Of a stretch of DNA of 64,000 nt, positions 33,155 through 43,427 are shown piece by piece (position 1 is the stretch's first letter; each line of letters begins with the position of its first letter). The stretch spans positions 25,655-89,654 of the forward strand of contig CANRBG010000001.1 in the NCBI GenBank assembly GCA_947628805.1. The letters run 5' to 3'. Below the pieces are notes generated by a model. It had not been told where the DNA came from. It made no database searches and worked only from the letters and a program-made list of their open reading frames with translations. The translations under genes and the position numbers were made by a program. The DNA comes from an uncultured Oscillospiraceae bacterium. GTDB lineage: Bacteria; Bacillota; Clostridia; Oscillospirales; Oscillospiraceae.

Positions 33155-34876
33155 ATGGAGATCTTGCTGCATAAAATAAAAGAAAAGCTGCCAAAGGGCC
33201 GGTTCGGTCAGGTGCTGTTCAGCCTGATCGTCACGGCGGTGGTGGGGTTCGTGTACTTTTACGTGTCCCTGCCGGCCCTCAATTTCCAGGACGGGGCCTT
33301 TTATACCTTTCTGATATTGCTGTGCGCGGTGTACATCGGCTGCGCGGTGCTGACCACGGTGAAACGGAGCGTGACCGGCGGCGGTGACGACGGCGCCGCC
33401 CAGGTGGTGCGCACGCCGGGCCAGAAGATCCGGGAGGGCCTTCGCTTCATCCGCAGCAATTGCCTGCCGGTGGGCGTGCTGCTGGCGGTGGTGCTGGCGG
33501 CGGCGCTGGTAGGCAAGGTCATATCCCTGCCCGTGTTCCGGGCCGGGGCCTACCGGGAGCTGCTGGACGTGCAGACCGCCGACTTTGCCCAGGACGTGGC
33601 CCAGATATCCTTTAACGAGATCCCCACCCTGGACCGGACCTCCGCCAACTACCTGGGGGACCGGCAGATGGGCACCTTGAGCGACATGGTGAGCCAGTTC
33701 GAGTATTCCAACGACTCCACCCAGATCAACTACCAGGGCCGGCCCGTGCGGGTGGCACCCATCGGATACGCGGACCTGTTCAAGTGGTTCACCAACCGGG
33801 GCGGCGGCCTGCCGGCCTATGTGGTGGTGGACATGGTGACCCAGCAGGCCCAGGTGGTGCGCTTGGCCGAGGGCGTGAAATACTCCTTCTCCGAGCCTTT
33901 GAACCGGAACGTGCTGCGGCATCTGCGGTTCCAGTATCCCACCATGATGTTCTCCACGCCGGAATTTGAGATCGACGAGGACGGCCATCCCTGGTGGGTG
34001 GCGCCCCGGCTGGTGAAGACCATCGGCCTGTTCGGCGGACGGGACATCCGGGGGGCGGTGCTGCTGGACGCGGTCACCGGCGAGAGCCAGTATTATGAAG
34101 AGGTCCCCGCCTGGGTGGATACCTTGTATACCCCGGCGCTGATCATGGAGCAGTACGACTACCACGGCACCCTGGTCCACGGCTTCATCAACTCCATTTT
34201 GGGCCAGCGGGACGTGACCATGACCACGGAGGGATATAACTACATCGCCATGAACGACGATGTGTACGTCTACACCGGCGTCACCTCCGCCAACGCGGAC
34301 CAGTCCAATCTGGGGTTCCTGCTCTGCAACATGCGCACCAAGGAGACCCGCTACTACGAGGCCCCCGGCGCCACGGAGACGGCGGCCATGGCCTCCGCCA
34401 TGGGCGTGGTCCAGGACCTGGGCTATACCGCCACGTTCCCCCTGCTTCTGAACATCTCCGACCAGCCCACCTATTTCATCCCCCTGATGGACGCCACGAA
34501 TCTTGTGAAGAGCTACGCCATGGTGAACGTGGCCCAGTACCAGATCGTGGCGACCGGCTCCACGGTACCCGCCTGTGAGCGGACCTACGTGGGCATGCTG
34601 TCCGACCGGGGCGTGGTGAAAAACGACGCTCTGCCGGAGGTCCAGGCCGAGGCGGAGGGCACGGTGGAGGAGATCCGCACCGCTGTCCTGGGCGGGGCCA
34701 GCTGGTACTATATCCGCCTGGAGGGGGAGGACGTATTTTACGCCGTCTCCGCCGAGCAGGATCAAAACGCCATCATCCTCAGCGAGGGTGACCGGGTCGC
34801 CGTGGTCTATGAGGTCCCGGAGGAGGGAACGGACCCCGGCCCGATCCTGCAGGCCTACTCCGTCGCGATAAAATAA
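33155..34876 (+). CDS. Conserved-looking membrane protein of unknown function
   Basis: 573 aa, two N-terminal TM segments then a large extracytoplasmic domain; good coding signal and own terminator. Confidence 0.75.
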   Translation: MEILLHKIKEKLPKGRFGQVLFSLIVTAVVGFVYFYVSLPALNFQDGAFYTFLILLCAVYIGCAVLTTVKRSVTGGGDDGAAQVVRTPGQKIREGLRFIRSNCLPVGVLLAVVLAAALVGKVISLPVFRAGAYRELLDVQTADFAQDVAQISFNEIPTLDRTSANYLGDRQMGTLSDMVSQFEYSNDSTQINYQGRPVRVAPIGYADLFKWFTNRGGGLPAYVVVDMVTQQAQVVRLAEGVKYSFSEPLNRNVLRHLRFQYPTMMFSTPEFEIDEDGHPWWVAPRLVKTIGLFGGRDIRGAVLLDAVTGESQYYEEVPAWVDTLYTPALIMEQYDYHGTLVHGFINSILGQRDVTMTTEGYNYIAMNDDVYVYTGVTSANADQSNLGFLLCNMRTKETRYYEAPGATETAAMASAMGVVQDLGYTATFPLLLNISDQPTYFIPLMDATNLVKSYAMVNVAQYQIVATGSTVPACERTYVGMLSDRGVVKNDALPEVQAEAEGTVEEIRTAVLGGASWYYIRLEGEDVFYAVSAEQDQNAIILSEGDRVAVVYEVPEEGTDPGPILQAYSVAIK

Positions 34877-34889
34877 GCGTTCCCATGGC

Positions 34890-34918
34890 AAAGGCACGCC
34901 CGGCGGGCGTGCCTTTTT
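34890..34918. terminator. Intrinsic terminator
   Basis: AAGGCACGCC CGGCG GGCGTGCCTT TTT. Confidence 0.87.
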
Positions 34919-34932
34919 CGTCTGTGCTTTTT

Positions 34933-36036
34933 CTATGTCCTGCCGCCGGTCAAAACGGCGTAGAAGCGGGGCAGGAGCTCTTTCAGTATCATGCTCCCCA
35001 GGATGCAGCCGCCGATGATGACGGCGGGGATACCCACATACTGGAGCACCTGGAAGGGCACCGTGGACGGCAGCAGCCGGGCCGCGGCCTTTTTCAGGAA
35101 CGTCAGGGCCAGCTCGTGGAACAGATACACCGGCATGCTGTATCCGGCCAGCCGGAGCAGGAACCGCCGCCAGCCGCCCCGGCACCAGGCGGTGGCCCGG
35201 GTGAAGAACAAAAGCCCCAGGATGATGGACACATGCCGGACCAGATATTGCAGCTGCGCCCCCCGCAGGGCGGTATCCGCCGCCACCGCCGCGGCATAGG
35301 CCGCCCCCAGCAGAAGGCCGGGCAGCCGGTCCGCGTCGGACAGCTGCAGGCCGTATTTCACCGCGTAGCAGCCCAAAAAGAAGTACACGACCGCCTGTTG
35401 GCTGAGAAACCAGGGCATCTTCAGGTCCAGGACCATGGCTGCCGCCAGGGCCAGCAGCGTCAGCCGGGGCAGCCGGTCGATCAGCGCCCGGATCGCCGGG
35501 ACCAGCAGGTTCAGGGCCAGCAGATCCCGCATGAACCAGAAGGGATACACCAGCGGCACATAGTCCGGCCCCCGCAGACCGGCGTAGGCGTTCAGAAGGT
35601 CCTTCCAGGACCAGCCCCGGACATTGTACACCGAGTCGTCCAGCACGAAGCCGCTGAGCGGGCCGATGTGCTGGGCGGCAAAGATCGCCCCGATCCAGAA
35701 GGTGGTGATGATCACATAGGGCACCAGAAGGCTCTTCACCTTTTTTCGCATGTTATCCGCCCATGTGAAGTCCCTGCGGTACAGCAGCAGGGAGGACAGA
35801 AAGAAAAATCCCGGCACGGCGCAGCGGGCGATCACCCGGGAGATGGCGTATTTTGTCCATTGCAGCCAGAGCGGGACTTCCAGCACCATGTCGCCTTCGG
35901 CAAAATGGATCTCCTCCGAATAGGCGTGGATGAAGACGACCAGGATGATGAACCACACCTTCAATATCCGTATCCGTTCCGACGAATCCTGGCTGATGAC
36001 ATATTCCCGCCGGCCGGCCAACGTCTTTGTTTCCAT
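34933..36036 (-). CDS. Acyltransferase 3 family membrane protein
   Basis: Multi-TM; RIRILKVWFIILVVFIHAYSEE, VPGFFFLSSLLLYRRD, YSMPVYLFHEL. Confidence 0.87.
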   Translation of the reverse strand: METKTLAGRREYVISQDSSERIRILKVWFIILVVFIHAYSEEIHFAEGDMVLEVPLWLQWTKYAISRVIARCAVPGFFFLSSLLLYRRDFTWADNMRKKVKSLLVPYVIITTFWIGAIFAAQHIGPLSGFVLDDSVYNVRGWSWKDLLNAYAGLRGPDYVPLVYPFWFMRDLLALNLLVPAIRALIDRLPRLTLLALAAAMVLDLKMPWFLSQQAVVYFFLGCYAVKYGLQLSDADRLPGLLLGAAYAAAVAADTALRGAQLQYLVRHVSIILGLLFFTRATAWCRGGWRRFLLRLAGYSMPVYLFHELALTFLKKAAARLLPSTVPFQVLQYVGIPAVIIGGCILGSMILKELLPRFYAVLTGGRT

Positions 36037-36079
36037 AGCCGTGTTCCTTTCTTTGTGATCATTTGCCCATGTGGGCCGC

Positions 36080-37186
36080 TCATCCCAGGGCGATCAGCTT
36101 TTTCCAGAACGTCACTCCGGCGGGCAGGACCGTCTCGTCGTCAAAGGCGAAATCCGGCCCGTGCAGGGCCGGCGTGTCCCCCACACCCAGGAAAAAGTAC
36201 AGGCCCGGCACGCGCTTTTGATAGAACGAAAAATCGTCCGCCCCCATGACCGGCTCCGGCAGCGGGGCGGGTCCCTCCGGCCCCAGCCCGGCGCAGACAG
36301 CCTGGTACAGGGCCTCGTCGTTCCACACAGCGGGATAGCCCTCGCTGCAATGGACGTCGATGGCGCAGCCGGTCTGGTCCGCCAGGGCCTGGCCGATGTC
36401 CGCCAGCAGCTTTTTGCAGGTGGAAAACGTCTCCTCCCGGTAGGTGCGGAACGTGCCCTCCAGCACCGTCTGGTCACTGAGGGCGTTGCGGACCGTGCCG
36501 GATGTCATCTTGCCGAACCGCAGCACGCTGGGCGGGTCCGCCGGCAGAGCCGCCGCCAGATCGTAGGCCAGGCGGAGAAATTCCGCCCCCGCCGCCAGGG
36601 CGTCCCGGCCCTCCCGCCAGCGGGCGATGTGTACGCTCCGGCCCGTGACGGTGACCGTCACCTCGCTGGACCGGGCCATCATGGGCCCCGGCCGGCAGTA
36701 AACCTGTCCCTTGGGCAGGCCGGGCCAGAGGTGGACGCCGAACACCCGCGTCACATTGTATTTTTCCAAAATGCCGCTGCCGCACAGGGCGGCGGCGCCG
36801 CCGGTGGTCTCCTCCGCCGGCTGGAACAAAAACAGCACGTTCCGGGGCAGGTCCCCGGCGCTTTTCGCTATGTGCTCCGCCAGCGCCAGGGCCATGGCCA
36901 TATGGCCGTCGTGGCCGCAGGCGTGCATAACGCCGGGGTGGACGGAGGCAAAGGCCAGGCCCGTGGCCTCCGTCACCGGCAGTGCGTCCATGTCCGCCCG
37001 GACGGCCACGGTCTCGTCCCGGCCCAGGTCGAACCAGGCGCAGACGCTCCCCGCCGTGGGAGAGGTGATCTCACAGCCCAGCTTTTCCAGCGCCGCCCGC
37101 AGATAGGCCGCCGTCTCCGGCAGACGGTCGTCCAGCTCCGGGATCCGGTGCAGGGCCCGGCGGTGGGCCACGGATGATTCGGCCAT
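36080..37186 (-). CDS. M20 family amidohydrolase/deacylase
   Basis: HRIPEL, RADMDALPV, MHACGHDGHMAMALALAEHI, LFLFQPAEE, GADDFSF. Start at MAESSVAHRR. Confidence 0.9.
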   Translation of the reverse strand: MAESSVAHRRALHRIPELDDRLPETAAYLRAALEKLGCEITSPTAGSVCAWFDLGRDETVAVRADMDALPVTEATGLAFASVHPGVMHACGHDGHMAMALALAEHIAKSAGDLPRNVLFLFQPAEETTGGAAALCGSGILEKYNVTRVFGVHLWPGLPKGQVYCRPGPMMARSSEVTVTVTGRSVHIARWREGRDALAAGAEFLRLAYDLAAALPADPPSVLRFGKMTSGTVRNALSDQTVLEGTFRTYREETFSTCKKLLADIGQALADQTGCAIDVHCSEGYPAVWNDEALYQAVCAGLGPEGPAPLPEPVMGADDFSFYQKRVPGLYFFLGVGDTPALHGPDFAFDDETVLPAGVTFWKKLIALG

Positions 37187-37307
37187 GGTATTTTCCTCCC
37201 GTTTCACGCGTATATAAGAAAGTATACCATACGCCGCCCCGGTCGAAAAGCCCCAAAACGCGCCGCCGGAGCCGGCGATCCTTATAGGAACCTCCAACAG
37301 GAGGCTA

Positions 37308-37336
37308 TTGCACTATGGCGCGCTGTATGATATAAT
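37308..37336 (+). promoter_or_regulatory. Promoter of the dap operon
   Basis: TTGCAC-N17-TATAAT. Confidence 0.65.
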
Positions 37337-37389
37337 TTGCAAGAAAATGCCAAGAGGGAACAGAAAATATTGCATTGGAGGAATGGGGT

Positions 37390-38277
37390 ATGAGATTCAC
37401 CAACCAGAAAGGGTCCATCGTTGCCATGATCACGCCCTACAAGGCGGACGGGAGCATCAACTTTGACGCGCTGACCCGGCTTTTGGAGCGGCAGATCCGG
37501 GAGGGCACCGACGCCATCCTGGTGCTGGGCACCACCGGCGAGGCTCCCACCATGAGTCACGAGGAGGACGCCTCCATCGTGGAGCACGCGGTGAAGGTGG
37601 TGGACGGCCGGGTGCCCGTGATCGTGGGGGCCGGGTCCAACTCCACCGCCACCCAGATCGAAAAGGCCCAACGGTTCCAACGGCTGGGGGCGGACGGGCT
37701 GCTTTTGATCGCGCCCTACTACAACAAGGCCAATCCCGAGGGCATGTACCGGCACTTTGCCTCCACGGCGGACGCGGTGGATCTGCCCTGCATCCTCTAT
37801 AACGTCCCCAGCCGGACCGGCTGCGCCATCCCGGTGAGCGTGGTGGAGCGGCTGTGCGGCCATGAGAACATCGCCGCCATCAAGGAGGCCAGCGGGGACA
37901 TGGCCTACGCCATGAAGATCGCCCACTGCGTGGGGCCCGACTTCGCCCTGTATTCCGGCAATGACGACATCACCCTGCCACTTTTGAGCATCGGCGGCAG
38001 CGGCGTCATCTCCGTGTACGCCAACGTGATGCCCGCCATGTGTCACCAGATCGTCATGGACTACATAGAGGGCCGCCGGGAGCGGGCGCTGGAAAACCAT
38101 CTGCGGTATTTGCGGCTCATGAACGACCTCTTCATGGAGGTCAACCCCATACCGGTGAAAGCGGCCATGAACATGATGGGCCTGGAGGCGGGCCCCACCC
38201 GGCTGCCGCTATATGAGATGGCCCCGGAGAACGCGGCGAAGCTCCGGGCCGCCATGGAGGAGGCCGGGCTGCTGTGA
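37390..38277 (+). CDS. dapA: 4-hydroxy-tetrahydrodipicolinate synthase
   Basis: VLGTTGEAPTMSHEE, LLIAPYYNKANPEGMYRHF, ILYNVPSRTG, IAAIKEASGD. Confidence 0.95.
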   Translation: MRFTNQKGSIVAMITPYKADGSINFDALTRLLERQIREGTDAILVLGTTGEAPTMSHEEDASIVEHAVKVVDGRVPVIVGAGSNSTATQIEKAQRFQRLGADGLLLIAPYYNKANPEGMYRHFASTADAVDLPCILYNVPSRTGCAIPVSVVERLCGHENIAAIKEASGDMAYAMKIAHCVGPDFALYSGNDDITLPLLSIGGSGVISVYANVMPAMCHQIVMDYIEGRRERALENHLRYLRLMNDLFMEVNPIPVKAAMNMMGLEAGPTRLPLYEMAPENAAKLRAAMEEAGLL

Positions 38278-39005
38278 AGATCGTGCTGATCGGCCGGGGC
38301 CGGATGGGCAGTCTCATCCTGACCACCGCCCAGGCCCAGGGGGACCAGGTGGCGGCGGCCTATGGCCGGGAGGACCTGGGGGCCCTGCTGAAGCTGGAAA
38401 GCTCTGCCGACGTGGTCATGGATTTCTCCCAGCCCGGCGCGCTGGACACGGTGGCGGCCTATGTGCGAAAGACTGGCACGCCCCTTTTGAGCGGCGTCAC
38501 CGGCTATACGCCGGAGCAGCTGGACGCTCTGCGGGCCCTGGGGGCGTACGCCCCGGTGCTGTGGTCGGCCAACTTCTCCCTGGGCGTGGCGGTGCTGTAC
38601 CGGGCGCTGCGGACCGCGGCGGCGGCCCTGGGGGAGGACTTTGACGTGGAGATCGTGGAGACCCACCACAATCGGAAGGCGGACGCGCCCAGCGGCACCG
38701 CCAGGCTGCTGTTGGAGGCGGTGGACCCGGACGGGGCCCTGACGCCGGTATACGGCCGGGAGGGCCGGCCCGGGGAGCGGTCCAAAACCGAGGTGGGCGT
38801 CCACGCCCTGCGGGGCGGCACCGTGGCCGGGACCCATACGGTGTATTTTCTGGGCCCGGACGAGGAGCTGGAATTCACCCACCGGGCCGCCAGCCGACAG
38901 ATATTCGTCAACGGGGCCCTGCGCATGGCCCGGATCTTGACCGGCATGCCCAAGGGGGTCTACGACACCCAATCCATCCTGTTCAAAGACGAAGGAGACG
39001 CTTGA
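38274..39005 (+). CDS. dapB: 4-hydroxy-tetrahydrodipicolinate reductase
   Basis: DVVMDFSQPGAL, VETHHNRKADAPSGTA, GTVAGTHTVYFLGPDEELEFTHRAASRQIF. Confidence 0.95.
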   Translation: MKIVLIGRGRMGSLILTTAQAQGDQVAAAYGREDLGALLKLESSADVVMDFSQPGALDTVAAYVRKTGTPLLSGVTGYTPEQLDALRALGAYAPVLWSANFSLGVAVLYRALRTAAAALGEDFDVEIVETHHNRKADAPSGTARLLLEAVDPDGALTPVYGREGRPGERSKTEVGVHALRGGTVAGTHTVYFLGPDEELEFTHRAASRQIFVNGALRMARILTGMPKGVYDTQSILFKDEGDA

Positions 39006-39701
39006 ATGGACGCACAGCAGATCATCGACTATATCGCGAACAGCGAGAAAAAGACCCCGGTGAAAGTATACGTGAACACCACGGGGCCGGTGGATTTCGG
39101 CTCCGCCAAGGTGTTCGGCGGCAGCGGCAGCTATGTGGTGTTCGGGGACTGGTCCGAGCTGGGTCCCATTTTGGAGGCCAGCCGGGACCACATTGCCGAC
39201 CTGGTGGTGGAGAACGACCGGCGCAATTCCGGTGTGCCCCTGCTGGACATGAAGGATGTGCCCGCCCGGATCGAACCGGGGGCGGTGATCCGGGAGAAGG
39301 TGAGCCTGGCGCCGGGGGCCATCGTCATGATGGGCGCGGTGGTGAACATCGGCGCCTCCGTGGGAGAGGGCACCATGATCGACATGGGGGCCGTGCTGGG
39401 GGGCCGGGCCACCGTGGGGGCCCGGTGCCACATCGGGGCCGGGGCCGTGCTGGCCGGGGTCATCGAGCCCGCGTCGGCAACGCCCGTGATCGTGGAGGAC
39501 GGGGTCCTGGTGGGGGCCAACGCGGTGATCGTGGAGGGGGTCCACATCGGCAAAAACGCCGTGGTGGCCGCCGGGGCCGTGGTATTGGAGGACGTGCCCG
39601 ACAACGCCGTGGCGGCGGGCAACCCCGCCCGGATCGTGAAATACCGGGACGAAAAGACCGACGGCAAGACCGCCCTGGTGGACGCGCTAAGGACGTTGTG
39701 A
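39006..39701 (+). CDS. dapH: 2,3,4,5-tetrahydropyridine-2,6-dicarboxylate N-acetyltransferase
   Basis: Left-handed beta-helix hexapeptide repeats; [51 protein letters not shown]. Confidence 0.93.
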   Translation: MDAQQIIDYIANSEKKTPVKVYVNTTGPVDFGSAKVFGGSGSYVVFGDWSELGPILEASRDHIADLVVENDRRNSGVPLLDMKDVPARIEPGAVIREKVSLAPGAIVMMGAVVNIGASVGEGTMIDMGAVLGGRATVGARCHIGAGAVLAGVIEPASATPVIVEDGVLVGANAVIVEGVHIGKNAVVAAGAVVLEDVPDNAVAAGNPARIVKYRDEKTDGKTALVDALRTL

Positions 39702-39710
39702 AAACCAAAA

Positions 39711-39750
39711 AAGGTGGGCCGCGCTGGGCAAGCCAGCGCGGCCCGACCTT
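39711..39750 (+). terminator. Terminator of the dap operon
   Basis: AAGGTGGGCCGCGCTGG GCAAG CCAGCGCGGCCCGACCTT. Confidence 0.8.
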
Positions 39751-39845
39751 TATCTTACGGGTGACGGCATGGGAACGGCGGCCGCTTCCAGACGTTCACA
39801 CTTGCAAAAGTGCGCGAAACGTGGCATACTGTACAAAATCTGAGC

Positions 39846-41891
39846 ATGCGGAAAGTGCGGTATATGCAGACAAAAAGCACGAAAATCCAAGATGTCCTCC
39901 GCCGGGCCCTGGGCCGGCTGGGGACCTGGTACCGGCTGCACCCCATGCGCTTCACGGCGGGGCTGTCCGTGGCGCTGTGTCTGGCGCTGGAGATATTGGG
40001 CCGGCACTCGCTGGTAGACACGCTGGGCTTTGTCGTGGGCCACCCGGTCCATTTTCTCGCCAACGCTGCCATCATCCTGGCCACGCTGTCGGTGAGCTTC
40101 CTGTTCCGCCGGCGGCGGTTTTTGCTGCCGCTGCTGTCGATCCTGTGGCTGATTTTGGGCTTTATCAACTGCGTGGTGCGGTTTTTCCGGGCCACGCCCC
40201 TGGGCGCGTCGGATGTGCTTTTGATCCCGTCGGGCTTTTCCATTATCGGGCTTTACCTGGACATGTGGCTGATCGTGCTGCTGGTCCTGGCGGTGGCGGC
40301 GGGGCTGGTGTGTCTGGTGCGGGCCTTTCTCAAGAGCGAGAAGACGCCCCCGGACTACCGGCGGGCCACGGCCTTCGTGCTGGTATCCGCGGCCCTGGCG
40401 GCGGCCCTGTACGGCGGAACGGTCTGGGGCCGGGAGGAGGAGCGGGCGGAGGCCTACCGCAACCTGATCGACGCCTACGATCACTACGGCTTCGTCTACT
40501 GCTTCTGGACCGGGGCCCTGGACCGGGGCATCGGGGAGCCGGATACATACGGCCCGGAGGCGGTGGAGGCCCTGGTAGAAGACCTGGACCCGGCCGCGCC
40601 GGCGCCGGCGGCGGAGACCCTGCCGGACATCGTCATGGTGCAGCTGGAGTCCTTCTTCGATGTGGACTACCTGGGGGACGTGACATACGACCAGGACCCG
40701 ATCCCCGTTTTCCGGTCGCTGAAAGAGGATTACGCCTCGGGCTTTCTCACCGTTCCCAGCGTGGGAGCCGGCACCGCCAACACGGAGTTCGAGGTCCTCA
40801 GCGGCATGAGCCTGGACTTTTTCGGCATGGGGGAGTATCCATACATGACCGTACTCCAGGAGCAGACCTGCGAGACGGTGGCGGCGGACCTGAAAAAGCT
40901 GGGTTACGAGGCCCACGCCTTCCACAACAACACCGGCGCTTTCTATTCCCGGAACGTGGTCTTTTCCCAGCTGGGCTTCGATACATACACCTCTTTGGAG
41001 TTCATGAACGACGTGACCTATAACCCCATCGGCTGGGCTCGGGACGAGGCCCTGCTGGCGCCCATGGAGCAGGCGCTGGATCAGACCGGCGGCCCCGCGT
41101 TCCTGTTCGCCATCACGGTCCAGGGCCACGGCAAGTATCAGCGGGGCGTGGACAGCGTGGATCTGGAAAAGCAGACCATCACCTGGGCTGACGACGAGGA
41201 GGATGAGGACGCCCTGGCCTACTATCTGGGCCAGCTGAAGGAGACGGACGATTTCATCGGCCGGCTGGTGCGGATGCTGTCGGACCGGGACCGGCCGGCG
41301 GTGCTGGTGCTGTACGGGGACCATCTGCCCAACTTCGACATCGGCTCCGAGGAGCTGAAAAACGGCGATATCTTCCAGACCGAGTATGTGATCTGGGACA
41401 ACATGGGCCTGCCTGTGGAGGACCGGGACCTGGACGCCTACCAGCTGAGCGCCTATGTGCTGGGGCGGTTGGGCCTGTCCGGGGGCGTGCTGAGCCGGTA
41501 TCACCAGCAGCGGCAGGACCAGACGAACTATGAAGAGGGCCTGGAGCTTCTGGAGTACGACATGCTCTATGGGGAGAAATACTGCTTTGGCGGGGCGGAA
41601 AAGGATCCCTACGCCCCCTCGACCCTGCGGATGGGCCTCACGCCCCTGACCGTGGAGGACGCCTCCTGGGCCGACGGAGCCCTGACCGTCAGCGGGGAAG
41701 GGTACACCCCCTGGAGCCGGGTGACCGTGGACGGGGACGAGCTGGATACGGTCCTGTCTGCGGACAAGACGGCCCTGACCGCGGAACTGGACGAGCCCCC
41801 GGAGCCGGGGGAGGTCCTGACCGTCCGCCAGCGGGCGGAAAATCTGACCGGCATACTGGCCGAGAGCGGCGAATACGTCTGGCCCGGCTGA
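39846..41891 (+). CDS. LTA synthase/sulfatase family membrane protein
   Basis: N-terminal TM helices; PDIVMVQLESFFDV, VPSVGAGTANTEFEVLSGMS, AFHNNTGAFYSRN, VLVLYGDHLPNF. Start uncertain (39810, 39846 or 39864). Confidence 0.9.
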   Translation: MRKVRYMQTKSTKIQDVLRRALGRLGTWYRLHPMRFTAGLSVALCLALEILGRHSLVDTLGFVVGHPVHFLANAAIILATLSVSFLFRRRRFLLPLLSILWLILGFINCVVRFFRATPLGASDVLLIPSGFSIIGLYLDMWLIVLLVLAVAAGLVCLVRAFLKSEKTPPDYRRATAFVLVSAALAAALYGGTVWGREEERAEAYRNLIDAYDHYGFVYCFWTGALDRGIGEPDTYGPEAVEALVEDLDPAAPAPAAETLPDIVMVQLESFFDVDYLGDVTYDQDPIPVFRSLKEDYASGFLTVPSVGAGTANTEFEVLSGMSLDFFGMGEYPYMTVLQEQTCETVAADLKKLGYEAHAFHNNTGAFYSRNVVFSQLGFDTYTSLEFMNDVTYNPIGWARDEALLAPMEQALDQTGGPAFLFAITVQGHGKYQRGVDSVDLEKQTITWADDEEDEDALAYYLGQLKETDDFIGRLVRMLSDRDRPAVLVLYGDHLPNFDIGSEELKNGDIFQTEYVIWDNMGLPVEDRDLDAYQLSAYVLGRLGLSGGVLSRYHQQRQDQTNYEEGLELLEYDMLYGEKYCFGGAEKDPYAPSTLRMGLTPLTVEDASWADGALTVSGEGYTPWSRVTVDGDELDTVLSADKTALTAELDEPPEPGEVLTVRQRAENLTGILAESGEYVWPG

Positions 41892-41897
41892 AAAAGG

Positions 41898-41927
41898 AAA
41901 ACCGTCCCCGGTGGGGGGCGGTTTTTG
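41898..41927 (+). terminator. Intrinsic terminator
   Basis: AAACCGTCCCC ggt GGGGGGCGGTTTTT. Confidence 0.75.
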
Positions 41928-41959
41928 TTTACATTTCGGGCGGGATGTGATAAAATTTT

Positions 41960-43384
41960 CTAATATGTGAGCGGGTATCCGGCGGGGATATGGCGTTTCA
42001 GCCAATTCTTGCGCAGGTAGTAGACGATGAACACCGCCGCCGTGATGCCCCAGGTGACCGGATAGCTGGCCGCCACCATGGGCGGCGTCCGGTGCAGGGG
42101 CAGCACGCACCAGATCCACACCAGCCGCAGCACGCATACCCCAAACACGGTGATGAGCATGGGCGGCAATGCCTCGCCCACCCCCCGGACTGTGCCGGAC
42201 AGGATCTCGATGAATACATATACGGTATAGGCCGGGGCCCAGACCCGCACGAAAGACGTGGCCAGCGCCACCACTGCCGGGTCCCCGGTGAAGATCCGCA
42301 GGACGGGACCGGCAAAGGTGATCTCCAGAACGCTGAGGGTGAGGATGGTCCCGGCGGTCATAGCCAGACACACCCGGGTCCCCCGCAGGACCCGGTCATA
42401 TTTGCCCGCACCGAAGTTCTGGCCCGCAAAGGTGGTCACAGAGATGCCGAAGGCCTCCATGACCATCCACACAAAGCCGTCGATGCGGCTCACCGCAGCC
42501 CAGGCCGCCACCGCGTCGGTGCCAAAGGAGTTCACCGCCGCCTGGATCACCAGGTTGGACACGGAATACAGCACCGACTGCATGCCGGTGGGCAGACCCA
42601 GCTGCACGATGCGCTGGAGCATGGACCGGTGGAAGCGGATCTGCCGCAGCCGGACCCGATAGGCCTCCCGGGTCCGGCAAAGCCGCAGCAGGATCAGCGC
42701 CGCGCTGACCGTCATGGCAAGCACCGTGGCCAGCGCCACCCCCATCACGGCCCAGTGGAAGACCACCACGAACAGCAGGTCTAGCGCGATGTTCACCACG
42801 CAGCAGACGATCAGGATGTAAAGGGGCCGTTTCGAGTCCCCGATGGCCCGCAGGATACCGGTGCCCACGTTGTAGACAAGGCACGGGATGATGCCAAGAT
42901 AGAAAATATTGATATAAGTCAGGGCCTCGTCCATCACGTCCGCCGGCACGGCAAGAAGCTCCAAAGACCACCGGGCGGAGGCCAGGCCCACGGCCATAAG
43001 CGCCGCGCCCCCGGCCGGGGACAGGGCAACTGCCGTGTGCACCGCCCGGGACAGGTTCTCCCGGTCCCGGGCCCCGAAGTACTGGGAGATGATCACCGAC
43101 GCGCCGCCGGCCAGGCCGATGAAAAAGCCCACCCACAGGTTGATGACCGTGCCCGTGCTGCCCACGCCGGCCAGGGCTTCCTTGCCCACGTACTGGCCCA
43201 CGATGATGGTGTCCACGGTGTTATATAGCTGCTGGAAGAAGGAGCCGATCAGGATGGGGAAGAAGAACAGCAGCAGCTGTTTCCAGATCACGCCCTCGGT
43301 GATCCCGTTGCGCTGGAGCGTATCCATATTTCCGCCTCCTTCCGACAAGTTCCCACAGATAACAGGCATCATATTATCACACAT
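41960..43384 (-). CDS. MATE family efflux transporter
   Basis: LYNTVDTIIVGQYVGKEALAGVGSTG, GLAGGASVIISQYFGA, two-repeat 12-TM architecture. Start may be at the internal MDTLQRNGITEG. Confidence 0.93.
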   Translation of the reverse strand: MCDNMMPVICGNLSEGGGNMDTLQRNGITEGVIWKQLLLFFFPILIGSFFQQLYNTVDTIIVGQYVGKEALAGVGSTGTVINLWVGFFIGLAGGASVIISQYFGARDRENLSRAVHTAVALSPAGGAALMAVGLASARWSLELLAVPADVMDEALTYINIFYLGIIPCLVYNVGTGILRAIGDSKRPLYILIVCCVVNIALDLLFVVVFHWAVMGVALATVLAMTVSAALILLRLCRTREAYRVRLRQIRFHRSMLQRIVQLGLPTGMQSVLYSVSNLVIQAAVNSFGTDAVAAWAAVSRIDGFVWMVMEAFGISVTTFAGQNFGAGKYDRVLRGTRVCLAMTAGTILTLSVLEITFAGPVLRIFTGDPAVVALATSFVRVWAPAYTVYVFIEILSGTVRGVGEALPPMLITVFGVCVLRLVWIWCVLPLHRTPPMVAASYPVTWGITAAVFIVYYLRKNWLKRHIPAGYPLTY

Positions 43385-43427
43385 TTAAGGCAAGTCAAGA
43401 GATAAATATATAACGAGGAGAGAAGAC

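Noticed and set aside
37200-37380. Lysine riboswitch or T-box before dapA
   Set aside because: Only small hairpins (for example CCTCC-AACA-GGAGG) upstream of the promoter; the remaining leader is too short for either element.
39750-42371. 873-aa minus-strand ORF
   Set aside because: Antisense to the LTA synthase-like gene and out of frame with the MATE gene; no recognisable domain.
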